The notes: generated by a model from the sequence alone, not told the origin. DNA of 64,000 bases from Pachyseris speciosa (GCA_016490735.1 JAEMWC010000954.1:130001-194000), one strand, 5' to 3'; positions 24,284 through 37,526 are shown, counted from the first letter of the stretch. A program made the numbers and translations.

Positions 24284-26104
24284 ATCGTCAGTTTGCAAAT
24301 TGAAGCACCGGCAAAAATATAATATCATTCAGTTATTATTTGAGAGTTCAATATTATTACATTCAAATCCTCCAACACTGGGAGGAAATTTCTGTAACCG
24401 TGGGTGCCGGCAGCAATTGAGAAACTGTACACCGTTGGTATATGGAGCAAAATATGGATAGATTTGCACTATAAACGGAGTCAGTAGAACTGTCGTGTGA
24501 GCTCCACTTTTTGGACGTGTATGGAGCTTCAAATTAATGTTTGTTTCCTCTTGTCTATACTTAAACATTGTACAAAAGAGGTTATAAATAATAAAAACAA
24601 ACAAGAAAATGTTCTGATACTGCAATGGATTTAGAGCTGTTGGTTTGTCAATGTCAACTGTTCTGCGATGTTTGTTAAAACAGTCATTAAGTCGTCGTTT
24701 AGTTTCTCCTATGGCTCTAAACCAGTGTGGTTGAGATAACAGTAAAGCTGATGACGCTATAGGATTTCATCTGCAATGCAAGTTGAATTAATTGATGGGT
24801 AAAAAAATGTCCTTCTCTTCTTAATTAAAACTAGAATTTTATATGCGTTCCCCCTGATCCTAACGTGCAAAATGATATCAAAATTGTTAGATGAGATCAA
24901 GAGGCCATTGTTCCCAGAATGAATTTTGGTTACCGTTATCCGTTATTTGTTCTCCAAGAAAATTAAGCCGTGAAAGCAGCGGCGACGAGCGGCAGATCTG
25001 CGCGGCTCAAATTTGTTTGAGGATAAGGAATTCAAAGCTCACTAGCCTGCCCAAAACGAAATTGATTACCTACAGTCTATATAAACACAATTATTTAACC
25101 CCAGGTATTTAACATACCCCGTTATTACAATGTTCAGGTCTGGAAAATTCCCGGTGAGGTGGGAGGGGGGGGGGTACTTCCTTATGTGGACTACACAGGT
25201 ATGTGCGGGCTCAAAGGGTATGGTGTCTTAGCCGGTTTGAAAATAGACGAAAAAAGTTTTTTAGCCTGTCTGAAATAGGGTATCGGTTTTGACTATTTTG
25301 GTCTGAAATAGGGTATGGTTTGTGCACTCTAGTCTTGAATTGGGTATGTTTTTAGAAGAAGCTACTTCATCATAAGGCGAGAAGACCACCACCAAACGTC
25401 CTTATCAATTTATGTTTACGCCAACCGAGTACGTGAAATAGATCTGAAATAGGTCGGAAAAAAGGGTATCGAATTTTTGATCTGGTCTGAAATAGGGTAT
25501 GGAAAATCGCAGATTCTGGTCTGAAATAGGGTAGGGGTTTCAAGAAGGGGGCCGCACACACCCACCCAATTTTTCTAGGAGTAACCACCGGGGAAATATT
25601 CAAACCTCCAAATTTACGTATATATTGGACCTCGGTCAATTCTGAGCTCTTGCATAAGAATATTCTTCGTGACAAAACTAACCTTTCTCAAGTGGCCTGT
25701 CTGTTATGAGTTCAGTATCGCAGCCACTAGTCCACTATATTGCAGGCAGACACACAGCTACAAGGAATTTATAGCTCAGTCAACAGAAAAAGAATAGCAA
25801 GGTCTGAAACCTTGTCTTATTGTCTGGCTTTGAAATTTGCCTTTTTGTGTGAGTTACATGTTAAGGGCTTGTTTGCACGCCCAGACGGGTTGTAAAATCT
25901 GCTGTTAAAGTGGATATTTTATGGGATTAAAATATTCAGGCAAACAATGTTCAGTGGATAAATATGATGTGTAGCTTTTCTAGTAAATATTTTGAATAGA
26001 TTAACCCTTTGATATCCAAGCCTCGGTTTATTTCGCTTTCTTCTTTCCGAAATCGTCAGGTTCTCCTTGGCCCGTCGACATCGACGCCTTAACATATTAA
26101 TCAC
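24284..26104. repeat. No gene; degenerate GTCTGAAATAGGGTA repeat at about 25200-25540
   Basis: GTCTGAAATAGGGTATGG-like words recur at irregular spacing between about 25200 and 25540, close to a poly-G run at 25163-25172. The repeat looks like a degenerate interspersed or tandem family. No gene is recognised in the rest. Confidence 0.6.
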
Positions 26105-26745
26105 TGTTGTCACAGTATGCAGTCTATATACAGTCCATATTCTTTACTGTTTAAAGGGCCTGATACCTTGGAAATCATCAGACGCAGTAGGCCAATTTCT
26201 ACTCGTGGAAGGGTCATTGTTAATCACCCCAGTATGTGACAGGGTTGTATGACGAGGATCAGAATAGTGAAGCTGACATGCAAAAAAAAAAGTTTTTCAT
26301 TTCTCGTAGCTGATCGCACTTGAAACAAGATTCCATTAAAAAGTCGACGTTGACGGTATATTTTAAAATGCGAATGCAGCCAACCTGAGCGAGTTGCGCG
26401 GGAATATTGGATGCGAAAAAGTTTCTTTTCTTCATGAAGGATGAGCGCTTTAGTTTTTCGGCTTGCCTGCGGGTCAAGTAAACAAAGTGGGGCAAAATGA
26501 TAAACCAATGAACCGTTTGAGGCACGAGTGTTTGTGTGGAGATAAAATTACGCGGAAAATTTATTTCCACAGTAAGTGACCGGAACAGAAGTTAGCGTAC
26601 GTTGCACTTGATTGGCCGATCGTCACTAGAGGTGTTTGGGGGCGGTGTTTGTTTGTGTAGTGAAAATTTTTTTCAAACGCTGTTTTCGGAAAGTTTATTT
26701 TTGTCCTGAAGGGAACACTTTTCGAGAGTTACAACTCAAGAGCGA
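26105..26745. repeat. Dispersed repeat family A, copy 2
   Basis: About 640 bp aligns with 14816-15425 in the same orientation with many small differences. It contains open frames but no recognised protein domain. Confidence 0.75.
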
Positions 26746-27062
26746 TTTGTTCGATTTTGATGAAATTTGAGCAGCCGCTAGATTAACGTATCTTCAACAA
26801 AAAGATATTGGGGAATTAGATAATTCAAAACCTTTTTTCGGTAAGAGCCATTTCCGTGCGGTCGGTGGGTAGTTTTTCTAGCGAATATGAAAATGCTCTG
26901 TAACTTTTGAACGCAAGCGAATAAAGGAAAACCCCAACACGCGTTTTTGTTTTTAGCTTCTGGGTTCAGAAAAATATCAACTTCCCCAAACATAAAAAAT
27001 CAAATTTAGTTGTAGCTTTCAAAAGTTGATTTAGACCTTCTAGTTTAGACTCTTAATCTTAC

Positions 27063-27335
27063 AACATTAATGAAATATTCGAATAGCCAGTACCATTAGC
27101 TTTAATTTGATATAGGATTTATGGTATCTGGGCTGTAGTAAGGAGCCGCTACAGCCGTTATATTAGTGACACCGCTGAAGGTACACGGTAACCTCAAAAT
27201 GCCGGGCGACTGGTTTGGATGCGTCTTTGTCATCTTTCTCAACATCACGTATCACGTAGGTGTTCCCGGAATTGGTCGCGTAGTCTTCCTGTTTCACCGA
27301 TGTTTAACTTTTTGCACAATGCACAGGTTATGCGA
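27063..27335. repeat. Dispersed repeat family B, copy 2
   Basis: Same family as 4599-4880. The 1.6 kb that follows (27340-28936) has no gene I can support. Confidence 0.75.
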
Positions 27336-28936
27336 TTCCAAGCAATTCCAAGCACTTCACCTTTTTATCTCTCTCAATTATTTTATTTATCAAAAGTCCT
27401 ATGAACCACTAAAGGACTTTCACATGAACACTTCTCAAACTACAGTGATTATACATAACTCTTTTTACTAAAAAGCAAAGGCTAGTTACCGATTGTCGGT
27501 AATTCTAAGAGAGAGAATTTCTTTGTGCAATCAGGAGCCAGTTCCGTGTACAGATATGTTAAATTTGGGGCACCTTCCATTTTGCTGAGTTTTAACTCAG
27601 AATGAGTGACCGTTTCCCAATCTTTTTGTAGGGTGGTGCCATTTTTCAGTTTCTAACCAAATAGTAATCACTGCCCCATCTACGTCCATAAAAGCTGCTT
27701 AGGACGCACTTTGAATCAAAAGTTATCCATGCTTCCATTCCCCTTTTGAAGAACTTTTCTATCTGTCAATATTCAGATACGCCTCGTTATTTATAATGGA
27801 CACGAGGTTACGGAACATAACACTCTGAGCATACTGAAAGTATACTCATCGTGGACTTTCTTAACCTTGCGGCTTAGGATACAGAACCTGATTAAATCAC
27901 TTTTTACGTAGATATATGTAAAATTGGCTTGTAGTAAAAGAACACTTAATTGCAGTGGATAATAGATAATAGATAATGGATATATCGTAAACTGCACAAA
28001 ATGTCTCATTTCGAGAGCAGTGCCAACCTTGAAATCACAGCAATTTTATGGAACTCTCCATAACAGCAGACGTTTCCCAAACTATAACAGTTTGTCGTCA
28101 ATGTTTTTGCCGCTTTCCACCTGGTTTCATCAAAAACGTTCTGCTCGTTTTCAAAAGTTGCCCGGGCACCTAATTTAAACACCCTTAGTTAATAGTGACT
28201 TATTTGCCCTCTAAATACCGCACGCCCTTCATATTCATATTTGTTTTCACTGCACTGTGGTGGAGTCAATACCCACCTATGAGCACAACTTCAATACATA
28301 CAGATCTATTCTACCTTTCAGTGCATGTGCTGTACACAGAACAATCTAAAAACACTTTTTGCACTAAGATAAGGCAAGCATAGCGACAGTCCTTTCAAAA
28401 CTGAAAAAAAAGCACTGACGAATACAAAAGGCAAGGAGTATATGCATGCAAATCACAAGTCTACTCTAGACAAAAAAGTGTCAGCCCCACTTTAGCCTGT
28501 ATCTGCATGACTCTACTACAATCCTACCGAATACACCTTAATAAGGCTGTGCTTACTGAGTATAAATTTTACAATATAATAACCTGTAAAACTTAAATTG
28601 AGTCTGCATGGAATACAGGACTAGGGGTCCAACCTAATAATTTCTATTAATGGAAATTTGTTAGTCACCCAATGTCATTGTGCTACTTATAACACTAGGT
28701 AGCCAGTCGGCACCATAGCCTGAGTAAAAACCAGCAGATGGGACGAAACCTCGTGATCCACATTAAAATGACTACTAGTTCGTGAGATAAACAATACAAC
28801 TAAGCTACCATTTCAAAGCAAGATGAGTAAAATATTTCATTGCACTACGACTACTCTTTGTACATGTAAGGGTGCGTCACGGCTGACGCTTTTTTAAACA
28901 CATGAGCTTCTGCTGCGTTATCCACTTAATCTTTGT

Positions 28937-29905
28937 TTATGCAATTTCAGCATCAGCTACTTTTGCCGCTTGACTTTCCGTAGAACTTGCCACTTCAGTT
29001 ACTGCTGCTTCCATTACTCCTTTACCTGTTTCCTCACGTGATTCAGAATCACTTGCTCCTCCTTTGGCACATCAGCTCCTGCTTTATCTACTTCCACGCT
29101 GTGGACTTCTTCCTCTTTGGCTGCTGTGGTTTGGCTTACGTTAACCATTTCAGCATCTACTGTCTCTGCTACCTCCGTATCTGCTATTTCTCTTGATTGA
29201 GAGTCTTTTCCCTCAGCCACTTCAACAGATGTCGCCCTCACTCCTTCGGCCTCTGGTCCGTCTGTAGCTTCAGCACCTACTTTCTTTCTATCTTCAGCTG
29301 CTTTCACCTCCTCATCAGCATTTGCTGGTTTTGGCAATTCGACATCTGCTGCTGTCATTTTCGCCTCATGTTCTTTTGGTTTCTGTGCTACATGTACATG
29401 TTCCTTCATCATTTCAGTGTCTGCTTCCTCACCTACTTAGCCTCTGCTTCTTCTGGTACTTCAACTTGTGCTCCATCGGCAGTTTGTGCATCTCCATCTA
29501 CAGGGGCTTTAGCTTCTTCCTCTCCCGCTTTTTCTGTTGGCTCTACATCTGCTGCTACTTTACCATCGCTATCATTTACTGATCCTACCGACTCCGTATC
29601 TGCTGATGCCACCTTGGTGTCCTCTCTACCACCTTCATCTTCCGTTACCTCAGGATTTTCTGACTCCGCCACGTCAGCTTTTCCTGGTTCAGTGACCTCA
29701 GAAGTTGCTGCTGTCGCCATTTCATCAACTGCTGCCTCTAACTCCTCAGCTTCTGTTTGTACTGTTTTGGGCTCTGCATCTGTCACCCTTTCTTCACTTT
29801 CTGCTTTATTCACTTCATTTCCTGCATCTTCTTCTGCTGCTCCCTCTACCTTCTGTTCTTGGTCTGACTTTCCTTCTTGTTCCTCTAATTCCTTTACTCC
29901 GTCAT
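28937..29905 (-). CDS. Last exon of OTU-domain gene: acidic Glu/Ala-rich disordered tail
   Basis: The exon starts after a good acceptor (CAATGCAG, AG at 29907-29906). Its first two bases AT complete the codon begun by the last G of the exon at 30901, giving Asp-Asp-Gly-Val-Lys. It then runs as a low-complexity tail rich in Glu, Ala, Val, Thr and Asp, with no domain, to TAA at 28937-28939. The composition continues across two apparent single-base frame breaks, at about 29435 (premature TAG at 29433-29435) and about 29050. These are either assembly indels or real damage that would shorten the tail. The opposite strand stays open through most of this repeat-like sequence but is a shadow. Confidence 0.72.
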
Positions 29906-30900
29906 CTGCATTGATAAAAATACACCGGAGTATTTATTCCGAGATTCTTTAGGTACCCCGCATGGTTTGAAGTACTTTCTCGACACCGTTGTTTAATGGA
30001 TCAATAGTCTTCAGTCCTTTTAACTTGATATACTACACGTTGCCTTTTCATTGCTAACCAAGTTATGGCCACTGTCTAACTGTGTTTATCTCACAAGCGA
30101 GTTTCATTGGTGACCCCCATGTTGTGTTTCACGTCTTAATTACGTCTCAATTTCCAGGTGTTAGTCACTTAGCTTGGATCCGCCACCTAAAATAACTTTA
30201 AGAGACACTGAAAGCTAATACAAGAACGCTAGAATGATACAATTAGTTACTTTCGACTAAAAGCGAACTACTCCAATTTCTGCAAAGCTCTACGGTGGAA
30301 ACGTGCTTGCTGTATACACCAATCTCAACGAAGATAAGTTACTTTGTGAATAACAGGTTTTACTGTAGCTATATCATAACGTATTAGGCCATAACCTCTT
30401 TACCAATGACTGGGATGTCTACAAGGTGAAGTGACAAGGAGTAATGGTATTGATTCATCAAACTGGAAACCATTGCTAAGAACCATAAGAGGGCGTGATT
30501 AAGAAAGTGCAGGGTAGGCCCTTCAAATTGGGCATCCACAAAATTCTTGAAAACACGATGAATATGTTGACTTCAATGAGTTGATTGCGTTATATCATTA
30601 GGACTTATTTTCAGTTGTTTCTACGTAGTCGCCTATTTTGCATCTTAAGCATGAAAAGAAAACTTTACATCTCATAGTTTACTTTTCAGATACGTTTTAA
30701 CAGCCACAGAAAATCAATACAGTATCAAGTTCTATGTGTCCTATCTGATATCCTGCTTTCATATCAGAAGACTTTTCATAAATAACTTTGTAGGCTTCAA
30801 AAATGCGCTGTGTTTTGAGAGATACTGGTGAGTAAACACAAAATGAAATAAACCCCTCTAACTGGCTTATGTTTAGTTAGATGTGTGTTTGTTCTTTTAC

Positions 30901-31625
30901 CTGGTTTTGGTCGCAGGCTAACAAAGTGATGCTCGTGAACGTGCCCCAGCACAAGCTGGCTACTGCCGCCAACATCATGCTCAGGGTTAATGGTCAGGTC
31001 ATGAGACAGACTGCTGATCACGTGAATGGGTGTTTCAAAGCAGTTTGCCGCAGCATGAAGAATGACGTGTTCGCCCCATGTACCATCTGCTGCCATGTTC
31101 CGCAGGTAATCATCCCAAGACCGATATCCGTGGACAAAGTTAAACAGTTCTGTCCCATCGGGCTATAAGATGAACAAGGATATTGTGATTAAATGGGACT
31201 GAATCCAGTTTCCAACATTTTAATTGCAGCAATTATAAATATTTTGAAGGATTCTTTGAGGAATAAATGGCACACCTACAATAATGGTATCAAAGAAATT
31301 TATTATTATTGGTAAACACGTTTTGTTCACTTCCGTGACGTAGTAGTTTGCAGCCAAAACAGCATAAACTATTTCATCGAACTCGGTGACCCCATATCGG
31401 ATAATTTGCATTCGAACCGTTGGTTATATTGTACAATACGCTTTACAATTTAGAAAGTTGACCACTAGAGTTTCTCGCATTTTGTTATTGACACAATTAA
31501 TTAGTAATCGGACTTCGCGTCGTACAATTCAGGGGTAATCGTGCTCGTGATTTCAAATCAACCTCGCGCTACGCGCTCGGCCAATTACTCCTGAATTGTA
31601 CTCCACTCAGTCTTGTTACCATTAC

Positions 31626-31662
<37 letters not shown>

Positions 31663-31705
31663 CATTATTATCATTATTAGGGTATTATTAATTATTGGGC
31701 AACTT

Positions 31706-31742
<37 letters not shown>

Positions 31743-32213
31743 ATGATTACCATGAGAAAAGCAATCCGCTGATTTCTATAGGGACGGTGATCCGCTATTA
31801 AAACTGTCCGTGAAGCTCAAGTGAACTGGAGAATAAACTATCACACAAAACACATTGTTTCTAAGAATAATCCGTCAGATGGGGCGACTGTGTTATTGTT
31901 TTACTGCCTTGTTAGCTTGGTCTTAACAAACAGGGAAAACAGATTTATTAACACTAGCTTACCAGTGCAGGGTTCTCTCGGAGGTACTGGACTAAGTATT
32001 GCCTCAGCGCTTCATGGGACATTTGGATTCCTTTCACAACGTCCAGTTGCTCAGACAATGCATAAAACATGCAATTGCCTGACCCTTCATTGTCAGCAAT
32101 TTCGAAGCCTTTGTCGGAGGCAATCTTTTCCAGATCTTCTAAGAGGTTCCTCCCGCTGATGATATTGCTTGCATCATTCCTCATTCTTTCAAGATCGCGC
32201 AAAACTCTACCAG
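30901..32213 (-). CDS. OTU-domain cysteine protease (deubiquitinase-like), catalytic exons
   Basis: Two exons encode the OTU fold. Exon 32213-31963 carries GFEIADNEGSGNCMFYALSEQL with the catalytic Cys of the D..G.GNCMF motif, and ends at donor CTG|GTAAGC in phase 0. Exon 31162-30901 starts after CATCTTATAG with PDGTELFNFVHGYRSWDDYL. It then has WGEHVILHAAANCF, PIHVISS and HEHHFVSLRP with the catalytic His, and ends at donor CCAG|GTAAAAG in phase 1. OTU proteases cleave ubiquitin chains; the substrate here is unknown. The intron is 31163-31962 and holds a foldback element and an ATT repeat. Both catalytic residues are present and this part is uninterrupted. Confidence 0.82.
31515..31680. repeat. 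Foldback element and ATT microsatellite inside the OTU intron
   Basis: GTACAATTCAGGGGTAAT near 31530 and ATTACTCCTGAATTGTAC near 31588 form an inverted repeat. A long ATT run follows at 31622-31680. Confidence 0.75.
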
Positions 32214-32645
32214 CTGCCATAGAAAATGTAGGTAAATAAATAAATACTAAAATGAACTTTTATTACTCCTTGTTAGTTTTTACTGTTAAAGCATACAGTG
32301 CCGGTTAAAATGCTAGCTAGAAAAGGAGATACCGACTTAGGTACCAATGTATCAGTAGAATAGTATGTCCAAAAGCTTTTCCTATGATAAGACTATATGT
32401 GTTAGTGATTACGTTATGATTTCCAATTGGCTGTCACCATTGATTATCCATCTTAGAAGGTCACTAAAATGTACCAACATGTAATCAAGACCAACAAACC
32501 CATAACAAATCAAACAAAAACATGAAAATTACTGCAACTGCTTGTGAGTTTGGGTTTAAAGTTTATTTGAATACCAAGAGCTGACTATTTAAAAATCAAA
32601 AACAAAAACAAAATATAATAAAATAAAAATAAAAATGCAAAGCAC

Positions 32646-33021
32646 CTTGCTTCCCTGGAGGGAATAAGAGAAATTGCATCTCAATCATTTCCTGATCTTC
32701 TTCATCTAACAAAAGATATGGAAAGAGTGACCAAAGATAAATATAAAGCAAAGAAACAATTGAATGAACGAACGATCGATTGAAAAGATGGATGGATGGA
32801 TGGATGGATGGATGGATGAACGAATGAAAGACTGAAAAAAAAAGGCACTTGCTATATCGATTGAAATTCCATTGCAGGTCTGTTGAAATAGACTGAACTG
32901 AACTTGTCGGCGTCTTCATTCTGGTAATCATTTCATATTGAATAATTACCCTCATTGCTGTCATATTCCTCATCGTCTTCATCTTCATCTTCATCTTCTT
33001 CAGCTTCTTCCTCCTCTTCTT
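32646..33021 (-). CDS. Two small upstream exons of the OTU-domain gene (acidic linker)
   Basis: Exon 33021-32950 (72 nt) lies between acceptor TTTCAATAG and donor GAGG|GTAATT and encodes an almost pure Glu/Asp run ending EYDSNE. Exon 32705-32646 (60 nt) lies between acceptor TTTTGTTAG and donor CAAG|GTGCTT and encodes DEEDQEMIEMQFLLFPPGKQ. Both are phase 1 at each end, and the second joins in frame to the exon at 32213. Neither splice is proved, but the phase agreement at every joint is strong. Further upstream exons or the true start were not found. Starting at the ATG at 32220 would skip these exons. Confidence 0.62.
32782..32818. repeat. (GGAT)n microsatellite
   Basis: About eight GATG units inside an intron of the OTU gene. 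Confidence 0.9.
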
Positions 33022-33769
33022 CTATTGAAATCGTTAGAAATAAATCAGCCATAAACCTGATGAAATGATCTGAGCCAAAAATATAATACCTGATATGCCT
33101 ACCGATATCTTCCCTTAGTACATTTGTCCACCTATCTATGTTTGACAGAGAGAACTCCCTGCAACTGCTACACTGCCCAGTTTTTAAAAACTGAAAGAGT
33201 GTGTCTCACAAGAGATATAATGAGTTAGGGTCACTGACCTGAGCGAAGTAAAAAATCAACAGCAAATGTAATGTACTTTACAACTATGTTAATATGAAAG
33301 AAAAAGGTATGCCGGTTTCTCTTTATCTGAAGCCACTAAGTGTTTCTTTAAAATACCAATGATAATATTGTCTTTTTATTACACAACATTCCACTGAAAT
33401 GGACATATATTCATCGAACATGATAGGGATGACTACATGTACGTCGGTTGAAATGTCTCAGGATTAATTTTTCTAAGGTGTGCAAATCGTTGCTAAGCGA
33501 TTGCTATCAGCTGTTGTTAAAGCCCCACAGCACTCCGTTATTATCTAAGCCACCATAACTTTGAGGAAAGTCGCTGCCAGAGGAAAAAAAAACAAACATA
33601 CTAAGAACGAAACGTAATCAAATCAAAAGTACAATAAGCTGGAAATTACAAGTAGATTAATATCGACTCAACTTATTTTGTAAGGAAGTAAAATTCGTAA
33701 AGAATTAGTTGCATATTGTTATTGTTATCGATTATTTGTTACATGCTTTTAACAATTATCCGCGAGATC

Positions 33770-35240
33770 ACGCGAAATATCGCTTGATACTTAGCCGACG
33801 AGGCCGTAGGAGGAGTTGGCTAAAATCAGGTGATATTCCGCAAGATTGAGCAGGATAATTGTTTTGTTATTCAACACATTAATGACAAAGTAAAATTTTC
33901 TGCTTTTATTGCAAAAAAAGATGAAAAAGTTGCCATTTGTCTCCGCGACACACAAAATTACGTATATCGCAGGATATCTGTTAGCTTCTGTTGAGTACGC
34001 ACGACGAAGATTGTCGCAATCTGTTGAATAATAATCAAGCAATAGAGGACTTTCTTCGTGTTTACATAGCCTCATCTAAAAACAAGGGGGTTGGGAGAAT
34101 TCGAGACAGTTATGCAAACCCGAGACGCAGTCGAGGGTTTGCATAACTTTCGCGAAATCTCCCAACCCCCGAGTGTTTAGATGAGGCTATGTAAACACGA
34201 AAAAAGTCCTATATTGCTTTTATAAAGTATTTCTAAAAACAGTAATTCGACAAATGAAGAGAACATTTGTTTATTTACTTTTTGATTGAGTAGGTTTTCT
34301 CAATACACGCTTTGAAAAATCGTATTTCCCACTAGCCAATCATAACACGCAACTGACAACACATGAACCAGTCAGAGTTCGCGCTATAAAAGTAAAAATC
34401 AAGTTGAAAGTTTTGGCAAGCCACATGCGAGCGCCATGTTGATCAAAGCGATTTCAGCGTTGATTCCTCCAAAATCCTGCAGAAAAATATCGAACGTTCG
34501 GCGAGAACCAGAAGACATGTTCAAAATATACGAATAGGTAAGGAAAGAACTTCAAGACGAGAAGTTTATTTAAGCTGGAAATGAATGTCTCTGTGCTTGA
34601 CCGCTTCCGAAAGTGTCGCGAACTTGCCCGATGCGGCAGCCCGAGAACAAGGATGAGAAGTTGAATCGCCGATCGTGCCTTGTGAAGTTTTGCTGGATAG
34701 GAATCATAGCCCAAGCAGCGGATCAAGGCTATAGTATATTTTTAAGCTGAGATGTTCTCAGAGAAAATACATTTTACGCTAATTTGACAGCCAAAACACG
34801 GCAACCGATCGGCCGCGCAAAGTTTGACATTTACAGTCTGTAGCATAATAGTTTGGTGTGCGTTTTCGTGTAAATTTTTTTTAAAATAAAGAATGTCATA
34901 AAGAATTTTATTGTAGTAGTTAATGCAAAAATTACCTTTGAAAACGTTTACTGCCTATTTTGTTGCATATTTTCTCCGCTTGGCTTCGCTTTAGGTCGTC
35001 CAGCTCACGATCATCGAGGCAGGCAAAGCGCTGTGGGTTTTCTTTTGCTTTCTTTCCTCGGGCTCACGGGGTAAAAGATAGCTCAACCCCAAATCAAAAT
35101 TTGGCAATTCTTTCTCCATTTCCTTAATATTTGTACTTGAAATGCTTTACGAGTCTTGCGAAAGCTTTGAAATGTTTTCAGATTTTACCGGGAAACACAA
35201 ACAGCGTGACGTCACAACCGTGTTTACATACTCTCATCTA
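33770..35240. repeat. Dispersed repeat family C with large foldback at 34045-34213
   Basis: Bases 33855-34040 match 37315-37500 and, less well, the minus strand near 61735-61860. A near-perfect foldback follows: TTCGTGTTTACATAGCCTCATCTAAA (about 34050) with its complement near 34180, around an inner palindrome AGTTATGCAAACCC. A further copy of the same terminal motif (GTGTTTACATACTCTCATCTAAACAC) lies at about 35218-35246. No transposase is present. The block from 33022 to 35788 contains no gene I can support. Confidence 0.65.
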
Positions 35241-35788
35241 AACACGCCTATTAACCAAGTGGACGCGTACTATCTTAAATATTTTAGCACATGTAATATG
35301 TGCAAAAGCGAATGTACCTTCGTCATCTTCGCAACAGGTGGGAATTCCTCGGATGTAATTCCAAATCCTTAGCAATTTCTTTCCCAAGATTTCTTGCGCC
35401 TAGGGAAGAAATCAAGTTCTTCTTAAAAGCGTTTGCATATGGGAGTATGCCGCAATCTTAATTATGGGGAATATTTTTCAATACTGCCATGCTTTAGACC
35501 ATTTTGTGGCACCTTTAATATGAAATAAACATCGTTATTATAAACTTCAAAGTAAGTAGAATATCTTCTGGTATTCTCCACAACTTTAGTTTAGTTTCTC
35601 AAGACGATCGTCCAAATTGACAAAGTATAAGTATGCCTGAGATCTGGTTCAAAAATTCCCCTACTGTCAATGGCATTTTTAGTTGTATATGGATAAACGA
35701 GATAAACAAACTTGAAATTTCCATAAGATATATTCATTTTATATTGAAAATAAAGTGAAGATGGTTTTCTAGAAAAGTTGCTATGTAC

Positions 35789-36797
35789 CTTTGAAGTTGA
35801 GAAGGTGTAGAGGATTGGATTTATCACCGAGTTGATTGGCAGAACGAAAACAGCCAGCCAAACAGCGATATCACCTGGAGGTTCAAAAGCTTTATCCACC
35901 GCTGATCTCATTCCATATCCTATAATTGGGGCCCAGCAGGCTACGTCAGTCAGGACAATGGCCGCAAGACGTTTGGCCAGTGATGTCTCCCTCTTTGCAT
36001 CAGCTGTCTGGCTCCTGGCCTGTCTCTCCCTTCTTGTCCCTTGAAGGCGTAGGCGGCGTTTAGACAGGTAGGTCTTACCGAATATCATTGCATATGCAAC
36101 GATAATAAACACCACAAAAACCAGGTTCAGACCAACAAATATGGCAGAGGAATATTCCCAACCCGATATGAATTCAGGGGTAAGCTGAATAGGCAAGCAC
36201 ACCACAGATTTCCCATAGAAGTAAATGCCTGACTCTGGATCATAGAAATATCGGATGCCAAAGGTTGGAAGGAAAGCGATGAAAAACCCAACCACCCAGA
36301 TCACAAAGCAAAACGCATGGGTTTTCTTTCGGTTTAGCAACTTAAATCGCTTCGGAAACACAATGTGTTTCACTCTGTCGAGGCAAAGCAGAGACAGAAT
36401 CATTATCGAGACCTCACTGGACAACACAGCAGTGCCTCCTACTATTTGGCATGGAAGGCCAGTTCGCCAATAGAAATCATGCAAATAGTAGACACCAGAC
36501 CATACGGCATCCATTATACCAACAACCAGCAAATATACACCCATCAGTCCGTCGGCCACTGCCACGTGCATCAGCATAATAGACTGTGCGACGTTCTTTT
36601 CCTTAACGTACGTTCGCCAGACAAGAACAAGGACAGCACCAATCAGAGATAGAATTCCAATAACCCAGATACTTTTCTTTGGTTCAGGATTACGAAACAT
36701 ACTGTCACAGTTAGCGAAGTTGTCGTTGATGACATAGTCACAACCGGCGTCTTGCTTGAATTCCGCGTGGCAGCACATCATGTTGGAATCAAGAGTT
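35789..36797 (-). CDS. Seven-transmembrane exon of an LRR-type rhodopsin-like GPCR (LGR/relaxin-receptor-like)
   Basis: One exon between acceptor TTTTTGGTCTAG (AG at 36799-36798) and donor TCAAAG|GTACAT (35789). It opens with TLDSNMMCCHAEFK, the Cys-rich junction that joins leucine-rich repeats to the first helix in LGR and relaxin-type receptors. All seven helices follow: HVAVADGLMGVYLL (TM2), ILSLLCLDRVKHI (TM3, LDR in place of DRY), a long third loop with RRERQARSQ, LAAIVLTDVACWAPIIGYG (TM6) and INPILYTF (TM7 NPxxY-type motif). The frame is uninterrupted. The upstream LRR exons and downstream tail exon are not recognised. The Polinton lies 0.8 kb upstream on the coding strand, probably in the preceding intron. 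The ligand is unknown. Confidence 0.86.
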
Positions 36798-37526
36798 CTA
36801 GACCAAAAATAAATATTTTAAATACTACAGTTACACAACACAACAAAATATTGTCTTGCTACAGGCTAATGTAATAACAACAGATCAATGAAACGTTTTA
36901 CAAATATGAAGCTGATAAACGACACATAAAATTATTGCTCGAATGAATCTCGTGGGACGTAAGCTCATTAAAAAATATCAACTTCACTAATGACAAATGA
37001 GACAATACTTAATTCAAAGAGAAACAAGTCATCATAGGCCTCATCCAGTGTCTTTCTCGAATAAATATACTGACAAAGTTTAATCTTTTTGCGAAACGCC
37101 AAAATTGTAATATCTAAAATGTCCGTGAGAGCGCGGGATGCTGCTGGCGACTTCCATCGTAGCTGAAATTGACAACGACTTAACTTGCCGTGTTCCATGA
37201 ACAGCGTTTTTAATCAAAAACACCTTTTTCCGAAGCGAGAGTTGGCACAGTCCACTAAAGCCAGTTTTCCTATTTAAAAAAATTGTTTGAAGCTGCAGAT
37301 ATTTAACGATTATCCTGCGAAATTGTACGAAATATCCCTGGTTTATTCTCTTATTATTCAACACATTGATGACAATGTACAATTTTCTGCGTTCATAAAG
37401 CAAAAAAAAAGTCGAAAAGCCGCCATTTTTACTCCGCAACGCAGAAAATTACGTACATCGCAGGACTGATATCTGTTGAGTAAGCATGACGAATATTGAG
37501 CGCGCTATGACCATATTTAGACATTA
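36798..37526. repeat. Non-coding; second copy of dispersed repeat C (37315-37500)
   Basis: Sequence upstream of the GPCR acceptor. The second half repeats 33855-34040 (ATTATTCAACACATTGATGA landmark). No exon is recognised. Confidence 0.6.

Noticed and set aside
29197..29952. 251-codon Ser/Ala-rich plus-strand frame
   Set aside because: It is the antisense of the acidic last exon of the OTU gene; the minus strand has matching splice sites and phases.
30881..31168. Plus-strand frame across the OTU exon
   Set aside because: Shadow of the minus-strand exon with catalytic OTU motifs.
35832..36652. Plus-strand frames opposite the GPCR exon
   Set aside because: No motifs; the minus strand encodes seven clear membrane helices.
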